Part shown: one piece after another, positions 10,501-22,577 of the stretch | Position numbering within the stretch: position 1 is the first letter of the stretch | Layout of the letters: each line of letters opens with the position of its first letter | NCBI GenBank assembly: GCA_963971425.1 | Contig: OZ020523.1 | Coordinates: 19,573,105-19,637,104, forward strand | Direction: 5' to 3' | DNA: 64,000 bases | DNA from: Bryoerythrophyllum caledonicum | Lineage: Eukaryota > Streptophyta > Bryopsida > Pottiales > Pottiaceae | Made by a program: the position numbers and the translations under genes | Notes under the pieces: generated by a model | What the model was told of the DNA's origin: nothing | Database searches by the model: none | Seen by the model: the letters and a program-made list of their open reading frames with translations, nothing else

Positions 10501-13500
10501 ATGGCACCACCAAATATTGATAGAATCTGGGAGAGCTACGGCTGGTGGATCGCAGAAGTGGATGAGTCGAGCGCCTTCTTATAGGTGACGGATTATCCCT
10601 TTGAGCTGAGGAAGCGTACATCGGCGTTGGGGAAGAGTTTTGGCAAAATCCAAGCAATCACTCTTCGACGTGATGATATGGTATACGTTACTTGTGTAGT
10701 GGGTCCAGGTCAATCGGAGGTGAAGACTTCTCTTTCGAAGAAGTTGCTTTTGGCACCTGTCCCTTTGAATCTTCTTCAAAATCGAGGTCAGGTGAAATTC
10801 CTCAAATCATTGCAGACGTTTTGGTTAAACATCTCTCTTGCGGTACGTACTGCTAGACACAACAACGTCTTAGCTTGTTTATCGTTATCACCGGAGATGG
10901 TGTTGAAGGCTAAGAAGATTATGGAGGAACATATTAGATATGAAGCATTTCGGGAGAGGGACCCATCACGTACAACAACTCAAGCCCCACCGGTGGAACC
11001 AGAAGAAACAGAAGTTTATCGAGTTCTTGCTCAGCCGTTGCAATTGGATTGGCGACCACTAGAGGAGAGGAGAGGAAGTGGAGGCCAACATCCCACCACA
11101 ACTTCTGAGGTACAGACATTACCGAATCCTCCATTAACGAGTAGACGTTCTACGAAGAGGCCACGGCGTGTTAACAGTGATGTAGCTTCTGGTTCAAGAC
11201 AAGGCCCATCAAGTATGGATCCAAGTGGGAGGACGTTGATTGGGAGAAGTGCAAGATCGGGTGGCAGGATTCCTAGGTCGGGGCTCAGGACGTCTGATGG
11301 TCATCGTAGGGCCCCTACATCTACACCGCGAGATTTAACTGATTTGTCAGCCATGGCGCCGGAGGAAGAAGATTTTCACAACCTTCCAGACAGTATACCA
11401 GAGGATTTTGAAGACAATGCGGAGATACCACAAGATCTTCCAACTCCAATGTATTTAAAAGCACCAGTGCCTACAACAGAGGAGATTGCGAAAGGATCAG
11501 TGTGGGGGAATTTTGTGTTTAAAGCACACATAGACCGTAGTCTCTGTGGAGAATCCGGAAATCAACCACCGGGTTTTATTACAGAAGAGGGTCATAGAAG
11601 TATTCAACCGCTTACGAGACCCAGAATCCACGACTCGGGTCAGTAGATTGGTACTTCGACCGATCAGATACATCGTGCATACTACCACCGATGATGGTGT
11701 TGTTGAGAAGGAAGAGCTGCCATTTCCGTTGGTAGGTACCGCACGAGAGTTTGAGCGCATGTTCATTGTACACATGAGTGCTTCTGCATAGGGTGCTATG
11801 GGATCCCAGTATTCTTGGCTTCAAAATCATATCATTTGGGAATCGGTGGATGGGCAACACATAGTAGCAGCTTGTAAGTTTGCACAACAGCAGTGGAGAG
11901 ATGGTACTATGCCTTTAAACGAGTATCAAGACACGTTTGAGTGGCGGGAGGCCTCATTTGTGGTGTATGATGATCGTCGCTTTTACATTGAGAAGTCTGC
12001 GCGGATCAACGTAGCGGACTTCCAGAGACATTCATATTCTACCATGGAGGAGGATTTGAGGAAGCTCCGTCAGATTTGGGATTTATACGGGAGGCCTGAT
12101 AGCACACTACGTGCGAACGATACACGCAGGGCTGTTGCTTTGGTGAGTGCGGCAAGTGCAGTGCATAAGTTGCCCAAGGGGGATGGAGTTGTCACGGTGA
12201 AGAGGTTGGCCAAAAACATGGAGGATCTCACCAATCATGCATGGAATCCGAGCAATGACTGCTTCGAAGCTATCATTCAAGTATGCAAGGACTATGAAGA
12301 CGGCATTCTCTTTTACAGCAAGGAAGAAGATGACAAGTGGGAGGACATGGCGAGGAAGAAAGAGCTGGATCCAAATGTGGACGTACGACCAATAAGAAAG
12401 GAGATGACCCAGAATTGGTTGAGGCCGTTAGGTAGGGTTCCGATTCCATATTATCTTCGGTTGGCAAAGTCTGCTGCAGCGAAGCTGATGACGGAGGATG
12501 GAGTAAGACCTCGTCAAGCATACTACTTCGACGGTGTAAAAGACAAGAATCTACATCCTCGTACGATTGCCGGTGTTTGTGACCGATATCAGAGACGAGA
12601 AGCTGTCATCAATTCCATCCGTTGGTTGATGGTCGAGAACAAGGAAAATACACCTGATTCCATGGAGGAGTTCTTTCGTATCCGTGTAGGGAAGTATTTT
12701 CCGAGGAGTAACGCACAACTTGATACCTTTGGGAAGCTTTTGAATGCTACCACGAAAAAAGCTTGGACTGCTCCTGTGCGGGGGAAGGTGTCTAAGCTGG
12801 AAGACATAGGCTACCTCATCCCTCCTTCCATCAGGTTTCATTATGGTGACATTGCAGCAGGGAGGCGTAGATACATTGGACTGTCCGTGGATGTGGGAGG
12901 AAAAGCTACTGCTAATTGGGAATGGCAGATGGAAGCCAAGAGGCCAGGCCAGAGCGACACAGAGAATCTGCTTTCGATTCGGTGTAGAAGAGGGTTATTC
13001 CGCACCGACTACATAGAGTTGGGGAAACCATGTTCGTGGGTGATTGATTGTCGACGTGGCGGTGGGAGGCATGGAGATGGTCATTGGGGAGACGCCCAGT
13101 TATCCGCAGCTTTTGCACAGCTGTCATTATGGATGGCAAATATTGAACGATGGAACGTCATCTTCTTGTTATCAGCGGCCGTGTATGCCAACGAAGACTT
13201 TTTCACGAAGGTAAAGCTTCCAGAGGGATGTACTATGCGACGTGGATGTTGGGCATTTGATCCGAACTCCGTTAATCCCTATGCTCTCGATTTTACAGAG
13301 AATGGGCGTGTGGAGCAAGTAGTACAACTGATTGGCGATGTTGTGATTTGTATGCAGCTCCCTGTGGGTACATCTCCTGGCCCAAACTATGTTTCTGGAG
13401 ACGTTCCACTTCCTCTTGTTTTCTTGGATCACTGGAGTGAGGCACGCCAACCCTCTGAAGTTGATTCACTTGAGAGATCTCCATCAGAGCTGGCAAGACG

Positions 13501-14464
13501 AGTGGGCTCATACTTGCCCCGTGGTTGGGGTTTAGTGGCGTGTAACATATCTACGGCCATTCCCACGATCCTTGAAGGAGATTTCGAGGGATATGAGGTT
13601 TTCATTATTGACGATTGTACAGACAGAGTTTCATTTCTGTACAATGAGTTGTCCGACAATTTCCAAGGACAACTGTTGGTCAGGACTGGTGGAACAAGTA
13701 CTGGTTGCAACATCGTACCCGAGACCGAAGAGGCGGTTGGTGGAGTGAGGAATGGAGACGACAATGACGATGGAGGTGGTTTACATGAGAGATTGCCACG
13801 TTTAGGTGCCACTGAAGATTTCTCATCTCGTAGTGGTTTAGACGCCGATGAAGATGGAGTGAACCAGTCTCCTCCAGGAGAGAGGATTCCATCAACGCAA
13901 CGGGCGGTGGGAGATACTTGAGAGGAGACGTCTGCAACACCTATAGAGAGAATGCAAGATACCGGTGTAGTGGATGTTGGTTTGGTGGCAGGGGCAGGAG
14001 GGGGGCGTACATTTGATGGTCCTAGGTTGGAGATGGAGGAAGAAGAATTGGATTCATTGGAATTTTTTTCGGTGCAGAGGAGGATTCCACACCCTTCGAT
14101 GCCTTCTCAATCAGAGCCTATATCAAAGACACAAGAGACGTTCGAAGGTACTCAGAGTGATACCGGACCAGGTTTGCCTTCCGTTCCAAGATCTAGCGTA
14201 TCTGAGGACATCATTGTATTTCAGGGGGCCTTCTCGTTAGAGCGAGAGATGTCCTTCAATCGAGAGGATGGTTTTTTCTACAATGATGATAGGGTAAGGC
14301 ATACGCGGGAGGGTGTTCCTGGCAATTACCGATATGTTGAGTGTACGTCGATTGGCATCGAAGGTGTGGGAGATCGTCCAGTGCAGGATCATGAACTGTC
14401 CGCTATGGTAGGTAGCGTCATTGGACACGTGGAGGGAGTCGTTCCGCCAGAAGATGAGCTCTGA
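10501..14464 (+). pseudogene. Large unidentified gene, about 1,320 codons with three nonsense codons and one frameshift
   Basis: From ATG 10501 (MAPPNIDRIWESYGWWIAEV) the frame meets TAG at 10582 and continues open to 11646. A frameshift near 11540 moves to a second frame that is open to 14464 apart from TAG at 11789 and TGA at 13919. All three stops could be single C-to-T changes (CAG or CGA). The part before codon 380 carries Ser/Arg/Pro-rich linkers, which suggests a flexible region. The core contains WVIDCRRGGGRHGDGHWGD, a hydrophobic WNVIFLLSAAVYANEDFF stretch and GTSPGPNYV. The C-terminus is acidic (EEEELDSLEFFS). I recognise no family. A possible splice acceptor (ATATACAG, 10482-10489) means the true start may lie further upstream. 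It sits in transposon-rich DNA, diverges from the DUF7869-like gene and may be a second protein of a large mobile element. That link is inference. Confidence 0.6.
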
Positions 14465-15059
14465 GCCCTAGAGCTATATACTATAGTAGAGCATGCACGC
14501 AGTTTAGGTGACAAGTACGTTAGTATAATGCAGTTTGAGATGTGTCTATCGTTCGGTGGGTGGTATATATTTATATATTGGGTGGTCCATATGATATGTT
14601 TGATTTTAGAATTCCTCGGCAATAGTGTGGAATTGCTTGATTATGTATGTTTTTGCATTATAAAATACAGTGAGGTACTTTTCATTGTCTTAGGAAATTG
14701 CACATATATTTTTGTATCTCTTATACATTGTATTTGTAGTGCACTACTCTAAAATCCTATAATAACTCATAACAAATTTATAATCTCTTTGGGCACATGA
14801 ATATAATTTTGTAGCAGGATTTGTAAACTAGATTAGAAATCATATATTTTCTAAAAAAAGGTAGAAAATGTAAAAAATATATTACTGATATGAACATGAA
14901 GATGCCAAGGTATGACACGACAAACACCAAAAAAAATTGACAAAAAACATACTAAACTTTTGCCAAATTTTGATTTAAAAAAAAGTTATGAGCAAATAAC
15001 TTGCGGCTTTCTACCAGCAACCAGTGCACTTGGCCAAGTGCATAATTGCTTAATTGCGT
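14465..15059. other. AT-rich sequence downstream of the large unidentified gene
   Basis: This stretch is AT-rich, with ATATATTTATATATT near 14563 and scattered A runs. It may hold the 3' untranslated region of the gene ending at 14464. No terminator, repeat pair or further coding region could be supported. Confidence 0.4.
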
Positions 15060-15713
15060 GTTTCATGTAGAGAATATTACCTTCATTGAAAATGGCGCGG
15101 ACAAGACGTCCCCCACGCTCGGACTTACCCGAGGTGGGCCCCCGTCTTAATTGCATGGGTTCATTTTTCTTGCCCTCCCATTTGGGGGGGTCAGAGGCTT
15201 TTTTTGGCTTTTTTTTAACAAAACTGGGGCCCATGGCCCCAATTTAGTCTGTAGATCCCCCTTTGGCTAAATTTAGGCCCCCATTCAAAAACAAAATAGG
15301 GGCCAGGTTTTGGCCCCACCACCTCATCCCCCACCCGGTAAGTCCAAGCATGGGGGATGTCCTATCAAATCGATTGAAAATGTCCAAAAAAAAATCTTGT
15401 CTTTAGTGCAAAAAATATTCTAACTCAAAGTCAAACGTCACAAAAATATTCTTACTCAAAGTGCTCTCAAAGTCTACTGATCCACTCAACGCAAGGAAGA
15501 AAATGAACCATTTTCTTGACTTCAAACACAACAATCTTTCAATCCGTGTGGTCAAAGTGTATGAAATTTTGCGAGTATGTTACTAAGAAAGTCTTTATGG
15601 AAATCCTACAGTCAAAAGGATAAATATAAGGTATTATTTTCTTCCTTACTCATTGCACTAGAATCAACAATTTTGAAGTATTTTGGGTGTGAATTTATCA
15701 CATCTTGTAGGGG
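15060..15713. repeat. TTAA-family remnant interrupted by a small element
   Basis: TTCATGTAGAGAATATTACC and, after the insert at 15095-15372, TCTTGTCTTTAGTGCAAAA, CTACTGATCCACTCAACGC, TCTTTCAATCCGTGTGGTC and CAACAATTTTGAAGTATTTT follow the family order. The right end is GTAGGGG followed by TTAA (15714-15717). The left terminus is missing and the middle part is deleted. Confidence 0.6.
15095..15372. mobile_element. Small inverted-repeat element (278 bp) with a target-site duplication
   Basis: The outer flanks ATTGAAAATG (15085-15094) and ATTGAAAATG (15373-15382) are identical. The ends are imperfect inverted repeats: GGACAAGACGTCCCCCACGC on the left and the complement of GCATGGGGGATGTCCTATC on the right, each followed inwards by (T/C)GGACTTACC or its complement. 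A 9-10 bp duplication fits a Mutator-like element. The inside is related to the element at 25858-26128 and has no coding capacity. Confidence 0.7.
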
Positions 15714-15729
15714 TTAAAGGAGCTTGAAT

Positions 15730-16033
15730 AATAGTCAGCAAATTCTTGGGATCAGAAGTATCACTCTCTCCCATTAAGCTAGTGTAGTATTCAATATATA
15801 CAAGCTGCCGTTTGTCAACACGTACCATCACATTATTTGAACTTGTGGTGATGCCTCCGCGTTTGACTTCAAGGGACCCTTGACTTTTTTGCAATCAAAC
15901 TTGGTTTTTGTTTTGCTTCAAAAAAAAAAAAAGACTTCAAGGGACCCTGCACACTATTTGCCATGAAGGTGCCGCACGGCAGTCATGATTATGTCCGAGC
16001 GGAACTGACATCAAGCTATGATCACCAGTTTTT
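15730..16033. repeat. Arm B of an inverted repeat (partner 26425-26671) with a conserved reading frame
   Basis: Reading the minus strand gives the same peptide blocks as the plus strand of 26521-26671: SLEVKRGGITTSSNNVMVRV and QLVYIEYYTSLM, then NLLTIIQ. A direct repeat of GACTTCAAGGGACCCT, separated by an A-rich run (about 15868-15948), is present only in this arm. The peptide is not one I recognise. The frame is broken upstream and downstream, so it looks like a captured or decayed gene fragment copied twice. Confidence 0.55.
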
Positions 16034-16041
16034 AAAATATA

Positions 16042-18148
16042 TAGTCGACCCTCTTTAAATGTTACTCCTCGGGAGCGGCCAAAAGCATAACACTTATCGA
16101 GGTCTAACACATATCGAAAATAACACTTATAAATTTTGGAAAAATAAATTATAACACATATTGAGAATAACACTTATAAGCCATGAGAAATCAATTTATA
16201 ACATTTATCAAGGTATCAAACTTATAATACTTAAAAAATGAATGAACAATACACATGAAAAAACACATTTCTAAGACTTCAAACATGGACTTAAAATTTT
16301 TATAATACCTAAAAAATGAATGTGTAACAAATATTAAAAATCACAAGTTCTCTAAGACTTCAAATATAGTTTTAAAACTTTTATAATACTTAGAAAATAA
16401 TTGCATATAAATATCAAAGATTCAATTTGTAAGACGTCAAACATAGATTCAATTTTTTTATAAAACTAAATAACAAAAGTACAAAAAAATATGAATAATA
16501 AATCAACTACGTTGATTCAAAATAAGAATCTATTGTGGTTTGCCGAGATTCTTTCATGGGCCAATTACAAATTTTCTTGCGTAGATCTAGTAATTTCTTC
16601 ACATCCGAATGAACATTCTCCGATCGTTGTTGCAAGAAATTCTTCAAAGTCTCAAGGCAACGCTTTGCATCATTAAACCCTATCACATCTTCAACATCTA
16701 TCGTATCCTCATCTAAATCACAATGTTGATCTTTAGAAGGTAGATAATCTAAAATATCCTCATTAGTGGGTTGATAAGGATTATTCAAATCAAATTTGAG
16801 CTCAAAATTGATGAACTCCTAAGCCTCCATAGTATCATCTTCTTCATTCTCAGATGATAACAATGCTAATCGCTCAAGCAAGGCCGCCAATTCAGCAACC
16901 TCTGTCAGACGGCTAACTTCTTCTCCCTGGTTCACTACAACATTGGAAAAAATACCCGTATGGCTCCAACAATTCTTTATTGTTTGAGCTGTAATCCCAA
17001 AACGCCATGCTCTTTCAACCATCGTCATTGCTTAATACACATCAATTTTGAATTCTTTTTCTACAATAACACATTCTAATTGATGCTCTATCACTAATTT
17101 CCTGTAATGAGCCTTAAAAGAGGCTATAATGCCTGCATCCATAGGTTGGAAGCGGCTTGTTGTATTTGGAGGCAAAAATAAAAGTTGTCACCCTCAACCA
17201 TGAAGCTATAGTTGGCAATTGACCAGAGAAATTATCAACAAGGAGAATTACCTTCTCTCTTCGTGCCAAAACCATCTTCCTTTCAAAATCCATAATAAAT
17301 TGTTCAAAGATCATTGTTGTCATCCATGCCTTCATATTCGCGAACCATATAATGCCCAAGTTTTCTGGATTTAAAATATGCCATGAAGGAAATGCTCGTG
17401 GTTTCAAATACTGATTTATAATCAATGGAAGAAGACAAATACTTCCATCCCGATTTGCAGTCAAAGCTACTGTAATGCGCTCTTTTAGTTTCTTCTTCCC
17501 AGACACTCGTTTTGTAGCTAGAGTTCGATTAGGCTCTAATCTATAAAAAAGACAAGTCTCATCCATATTAAAAACATCTTTAATGTAGTATGTAGATAGT
17601 ATAGCTCTGATATGCTCCATCTGCTGCAAAACCGCTGGCGAAGGATCAGCTAAAGCATCTTCTCCATGACGAACATAACCTTTGTTTTGAAATCTCTTGA
17701 ATTTCTCTACCCACCCATTCAAAAACTGAAGTTCCTTCTCACTTTCATCTCTCGGTAATAATGCATACAATCTCTTTGCCGAAGCTATCACAAGATCATC
17801 CAATAATGCATTCTCTTGCATTCTCATAAACCAATTGAAAGTCCCCGTCTCTGCTTCCAGACATTGTGCCTTCCTCATATGCTTGGAAGTACCCATACCA
17901 CCTATACCAATAAAAGTCACCAATGTCTTCCGTTTCAACAATCTACCAATCGTGACTTGAGAAGCACTATTGTTGAACTTGATATTCGCCCACACATAAT
18001 GCTTTGTTGGTAATTTTGTGACCTGAAGCCAATATCTCTTCACGATAAGAAATGATCTCCTATTGCTCATGTAAAATTCTCATCCACCTCTAAACATTGA
18101 ACTTGCAAATTCACATTGACCCTTCGTAAATAGGCTCGTTTAGACATA
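16042..18148 (-). pseudogene. Decayed pogo/Tigger-like (CENP-B-type) DDE transposase
   Basis: Protein blocks on the minus strand run from about 18070 down to 16507. They are a helix-turn-helix-like segment (SQVTIGRLLKRK), FNMDETCLFYRLEPNRTLAT with the first catalytic Asp, VILLVDNFSGQL with the second, and, after a frameshift near 17170, LPPNTTSRFQPMDAGII with the third. A stop near 17030 separates a C-terminal part (ERAWRFGITAQTIKNCWSHT, 17028-16819) and a last block to 16507 (ETLKNFLQQR). These are standard landmarks of Tigger-like transposases of the Tc1/mariner superfamily. Several frameshifts and stops make it non-functional. The downstream end is probably near 16042, where ATAGTCGACCCTCTTTAA begins after a TA. 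The upstream end is cut at about 18150, where the duplicated lectin-kinase segment starts. Confidence 0.85.
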
Positions 18149-18152
18149 AAAC

Positions 18153-21100
18153 TCGTTTCGACATTGTACTTCAGCACTTTACTTGCATGCCATATATTGT
18201 ACTCGAAGCCTGGACAACTGATCATTCTTTGATTTCTTGATATGTCAGGAGTTGATTAAAACTGCCTCCACTTCCCCTATTTCTTCATCAGGAATTCCTC
18301 ACAAGGAAGCACTACTTACTCACCAGGCGCGTCATATCCTCTTCCCCTCTTTCATTTCCCTGCTGCTTCGCACGCCCACACCACAGCACCGACATTCAGA
18401 GCCGGTAGCGATACGAATCAGAACAATGAAGTGTTCAGCGAATTCTCATGCAAGCGGAACATATGCACCAAGAACTTCTCCGTCAGAGTTCCACATGCAC
18501 AGTGAGAAACTTGGGCAGACTCATCTCACCTGCTCCTCTTCTCGGGTCAACTCCCGACCGGCCACACTCGAAGCTCCACCCATCTATGCCGACAGACTAC
18601 AAGTACTCGTTCTCAAGTACCGACGGCACTTTCATCAAGAGATGAGAAATAAACCAACAGCGTCCATCACGCCAAATGACTGTTCGGGAGATGGTTCGCT
18701 ACTGCCTCACTGATCTTGACCCCGGTCCGATGCCTGAGAAGCTAAGACCGTCCACGATAGATGTGGAGGAGTCCAGGGAGCTCACGGATTTCGACGTCCC
18801 CATCAGATCCTCGATGGAATACTGCGGCTTCCCGAACGCCGCCTTCGGGTGAGGCACGGACACGTCCGGCACGGCCGCGTCGCCGGCCAGCACCTGCACC
18901 ACCTGCCGCATTGACGGCCGCTGCGCCGGGTCCGGGTACGAGCACAGCATCCCCAGCTTCAGCACCGTGCACATCTGCTCCACGTCGAACTGGCCCAGCA
19001 GCAGCGGATCCGCCACGCTCAGCAGGTTCTCCTCATTCATGCGCCGCCACACCACCTCCCCGAGAACCAGGTCGTCGTAGTTCTCGACTTGCCCGTCGAC
19101 AGCCTTGCGCCCACACGCCACCTCCAGACACACTGCGCCGAACGCGAACACGTCCGTCTTGTCCGTGAACTTGCCACCGGTGGCTTCCGGCGCGATGTAC
19201 CCAAACGTGCCGGCGACCATGGTCGTCGGCGCGTTCTTCTCGTGGTCCACCAGACGCGCCAATCCGAAGTCCCCCAGCTTCGGGTTGAGCTGCTCGTCCA
19301 ACATGATGTTGCGCGACTTCACGTCGCGGTGGATCACTTGCCGCCGTCACCCTTCGTGCAGGCATTGCAGCGCTGCCGCCGTGCCGGACACTATCTTCCA
19401 CCTCTGGCTCCACGAGAGCACCGCCTCAGGAATCTGCCAACATGCAGCCGATGTCGGAACGTGGAACACACATCGAGGAATTGAATTATAAGTGACCATT
19501 GCACTGCCAGAGATGGCCGGCTGGATGTCATCTCACCTCTGGTTTGAAGAGAGCTTGATCGAGGCTGCCGCGGGGCATCAGCTCGTACACGAGCAGGAAC
19601 TTGCCGCGGTCTCGGCAGAACCCCACGAGCTCCACGATGTTGCGGTGCCGGAGCTGGCTGATGATCTGCACCTCCGCCAAGAACTCGCGCTCGCCCTGCC
19701 GCGAGTCGTTGCTCACACGCTTCACGGCCACCGCCGCGCCCGTCTTCGGCAGCACGCCCTTGTACACGCTCCCGAACCCGCCCTCGCCCAGCTTCGACTG
19801 ATCGCTGAACTGCTTGGTGGCCACGCTGAGGTGCTTGTAGCTGATGAAGTCCACCGCGACCCCGGGCATCTGTAATAGGGCTGGGTCGTTGTTCCAGAGC
19901 GCATCCCGGGCACGCTTCCGCCGGTACAAACACACTCCAATCACCGCAGCAAGCAATAGCAACGGCCCCCCAACTGCCGACCCGGCAATGACCCCCACGC
20001 TCACAGAACCCGCAGAGTCGATCTCGAAAGAGTCGATCCCGAAGCTGGAGAAGGTCCAGTCGTAAATGTTGTAGACCGACCAGTGATCACTCACCGCACC
20101 CGAGAAGCCAATCCACATCGTCTCCCCCACCGCGTCGTATAGATCATAATAGCAAGCAAATAGTGGCGCGTCTGGTCTGGACGAGGTGTTCGATATTCTG
20201 AACTGCAAATTCTTCGTCACCCCATCGTACTCAATCCACGTCTGAAATATATCTCGTTGCCATAACGAGATATTAATGTTACTTTGATTTCCAAGATAAC
20301 TAAAACAAGGGGAGCTATCATTTGAGACGGCACTTCCCACGTCCAACCCCACATGCCCTTCCTGGATCATACCAGGATCAGAGTCCGTGCTCACCCAGTT
20401 GTCGAACTCGATTGCGATCAACTTCGGGTCGGTCGGTTTTGGCGTCAATCTGAAGATGCCGAAGCGTCCGGCGGGTTCTCCCGTGTAACCATTCGCGCTT
20501 GACATCATGAAGGTGAAGCCATCGCCTCGTCTCCACGTATCGTTCACGTTGTTGTCCGACGCGTCGTAGAACTCAGGCTCCTGTCCAAAGCTGAAGCTGG
20601 TGTTGAAGGACGCCATAGTCCTTGTTGCAGGGTCCTTCATGCGCACGGGTGTGGTTTAGTAGGCGACGCCCAGGGCGGCCTGGCATCCTATGCCGGTCGG
20701 GGTGCGTGCGCGGCACTCGTCCACATCGATCAGGGTCAGCTTCTGGTTGTCGGCGTTGAACATGCATTGCCCCAGGCAGGTGAACTCGTCTGTCCTCAGT
20801 GGAGTGCGCACAGTGAAGTTGCCATTAACGTGGGCAATGATGAAGCCACTTGCGAGGATGATGAGCGAGAACACAAGATGATGTCCTCGTGTGGTCATCG
20901 TTGCTAACTTCTCATATCTGAACCCGAACTCCGGCCTGCTATCACTCAAAACCTCCAGTGCTTCCCAAGGTTGCCGAATTCTCAGATGTGAACAACAACA
21001 CTAGCTAAGCCAAGAAGCACAAGCTTAGTTTTCAAACTGCCGGATCATATATCATTCAAAATAGGTGTATACGAGTCCAACAACATGCACAACCACCTAC

Positions 21101-21200
21101 ACGGAATGAGACGTCGTGCGGTGGCTTCAACCCCAAGAGGGAGTAGACTACAAGCTTGCAGGTCCAAATAAGTTAAGCAGACTGAGATGAAAATACAGAG
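18153..21200 (-). repeat. Inverted-duplication arm 1 (partner about 32740-35763)
   Basis: This roughly 3 kb segment carries the kinase pseudogene plus its 5' and 3' flanks and is the reverse complement of 32740-35763. The 3' boundary is sharp: CTCGTTTCGACATTGTACTT at 18153 matches the complement of sequence ending at about 35763, and similarity stops there. Similarity at the 5' side fades between about 20990 and 21200. Coding parts look very similar and the flanks more diverged, as expected if the coding part was once constrained. Confidence 0.85.
18699..20898 (-). pseudogene. L-type lectin receptor kinase pseudogene (paralogue of 33012-35229)
   Basis: The start is ATG 20898 (MTTRGHHLVF, signal peptide). 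The lectin part is interrupted after about 80 codons by TAA (20656-20658); the open paralogue has TAC there. The frame resumes with MKDPATRTMASFNTS and runs through the lectin domain, the transmembrane segment and the N-lobe (LGEGGFGSVYKG, AVAVKRV) to LFKPE. A GT-AG intron like that of the paralogue follows. In the second exon a TGA (19347-19349) replaces the TGG codon of the other copy, just before VIHRDVKSRNIMLD. DFGLAR and GTFGYIAPE are intact down to 18699. Two independent nonsense codons make this a dead copy, though a kinase-only product started internally cannot be excluded. The reading frame is otherwise well kept, so inactivation is probably recent. Confidence 0.9.
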
Positions 21201-22577
21201 AGACGGTATACGGCCCCGCACCGTGCGGATCGACGTGGGTGCTCGAAGTCCAATATGCACACGGGATCAAGTTACCCGTCACCTGTACAAGACAAATGAA
21301 CCAGAACTGTTATGCTCATTTCATTATATTATTCTTCGTAGTTATATCAAAAGAATGGTGCCCAGCGACTCGAGGTCACTGTGCATATCAGATGATGTTG
21401 AGTGTGCACATGCCGAGGCCGGCTTGGGATTCGATCGTTGGGATCATGTGTACAGTAGCATTGTTGAACTCGAGCATCGCACGCATTCATAGGAAAAGAT
21501 CTACAGTTCCTTGGCTACGTTGGGGGTTCGGGCCGCCGATCGAGTGCATGGTCTAGATTCATCGACTGGTGTCAGTTTCTTTGTAATTAGACTTAGTAGA
21601 GTTTTCCTGAAAGTAAAGGATCTTTCACCACGAATCTTAGGGTCTTATGTTAGTAACTGGGACCACATGCACTGCTGACTAGGCTTGGGAAAGGTGTGGG
21701 GAACCACCAGTCAACCTTTTGGGAACTTGGGGTACTATGGGGGAGCTTTAGCTTGCATGGGGTAGGACACAAGAACATTGATTGTTGTGCATCTCATAGG
21801 TGCAGAAAAAGGGAGTATGAAATTTTTGGACGTCTATTCTTGTGCAGAAAAAAAATTCGTCCTGTCTGCCATCATATTCCTACTCGATGTCCTCTTCGGC
21901 GTGCACTTAAGGTAAGCCACCCTAAAACCGCCAATATCCCATGGCCGACAGCTACTTTTTCACTAAAAACCGCCACTACATGCACATGTAACCAACTCTC
22001 TATTTTTAATGGCGGGAGTAAAGGCAAGGGTGGCATGAATTGGATGCACAGTTGGTGGTTTTAGGGGAATGGGATCTTCTAGACTTATTGTACATGCAAA
22101 AGTGGAGAAAATGGAATATTTCTAGAATTAGTTTAAGGTTGACTCATTGCCGGTTTTTGGTTGTTATGCATGCGGTTTTAGGCCATTTGTGGAAGGGTCA
22201 TGGCCCCCACCTACTGACGCTCACCCAACTTTCTTCACATGTGCCTTTGAAAATTCATAACTAATTCATAACACATTGGAAAAACATGAAACCACTTGGG
22301 TTGAAATTGTAATTCTATTGGCTATCACTGAAAAATAATTTAATTATTATCTAGGTTCTCTATATATGCAAACTGCTTAACTTGACGGTTATGGGGGGAT
22401 TTACCTTACAGGAAAACTCTACTAGTTCCAAGGATTTCTGGTCTGGTCAATGATTCTACAAGTTGCAGCGCGTCAGTTCGACATTTTGCCAACTTTGAAA
22501 GAACAGAGTGGCGCGTTCAAACTATAATCAGACTGCGGCCAGACTGCACTGTTTCCCGTTATTATGAGAAAGTGTAA
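21201..22577. other. Intergenic, no gene recognised
   Basis: Unique-looking sequence of mixed composition upstream of the kinase pseudogene. The frames here (up to 122 codons at 21696-22064) show no domain or codon structure that I can support. No RNA gene was seen. Confidence 0.4.
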
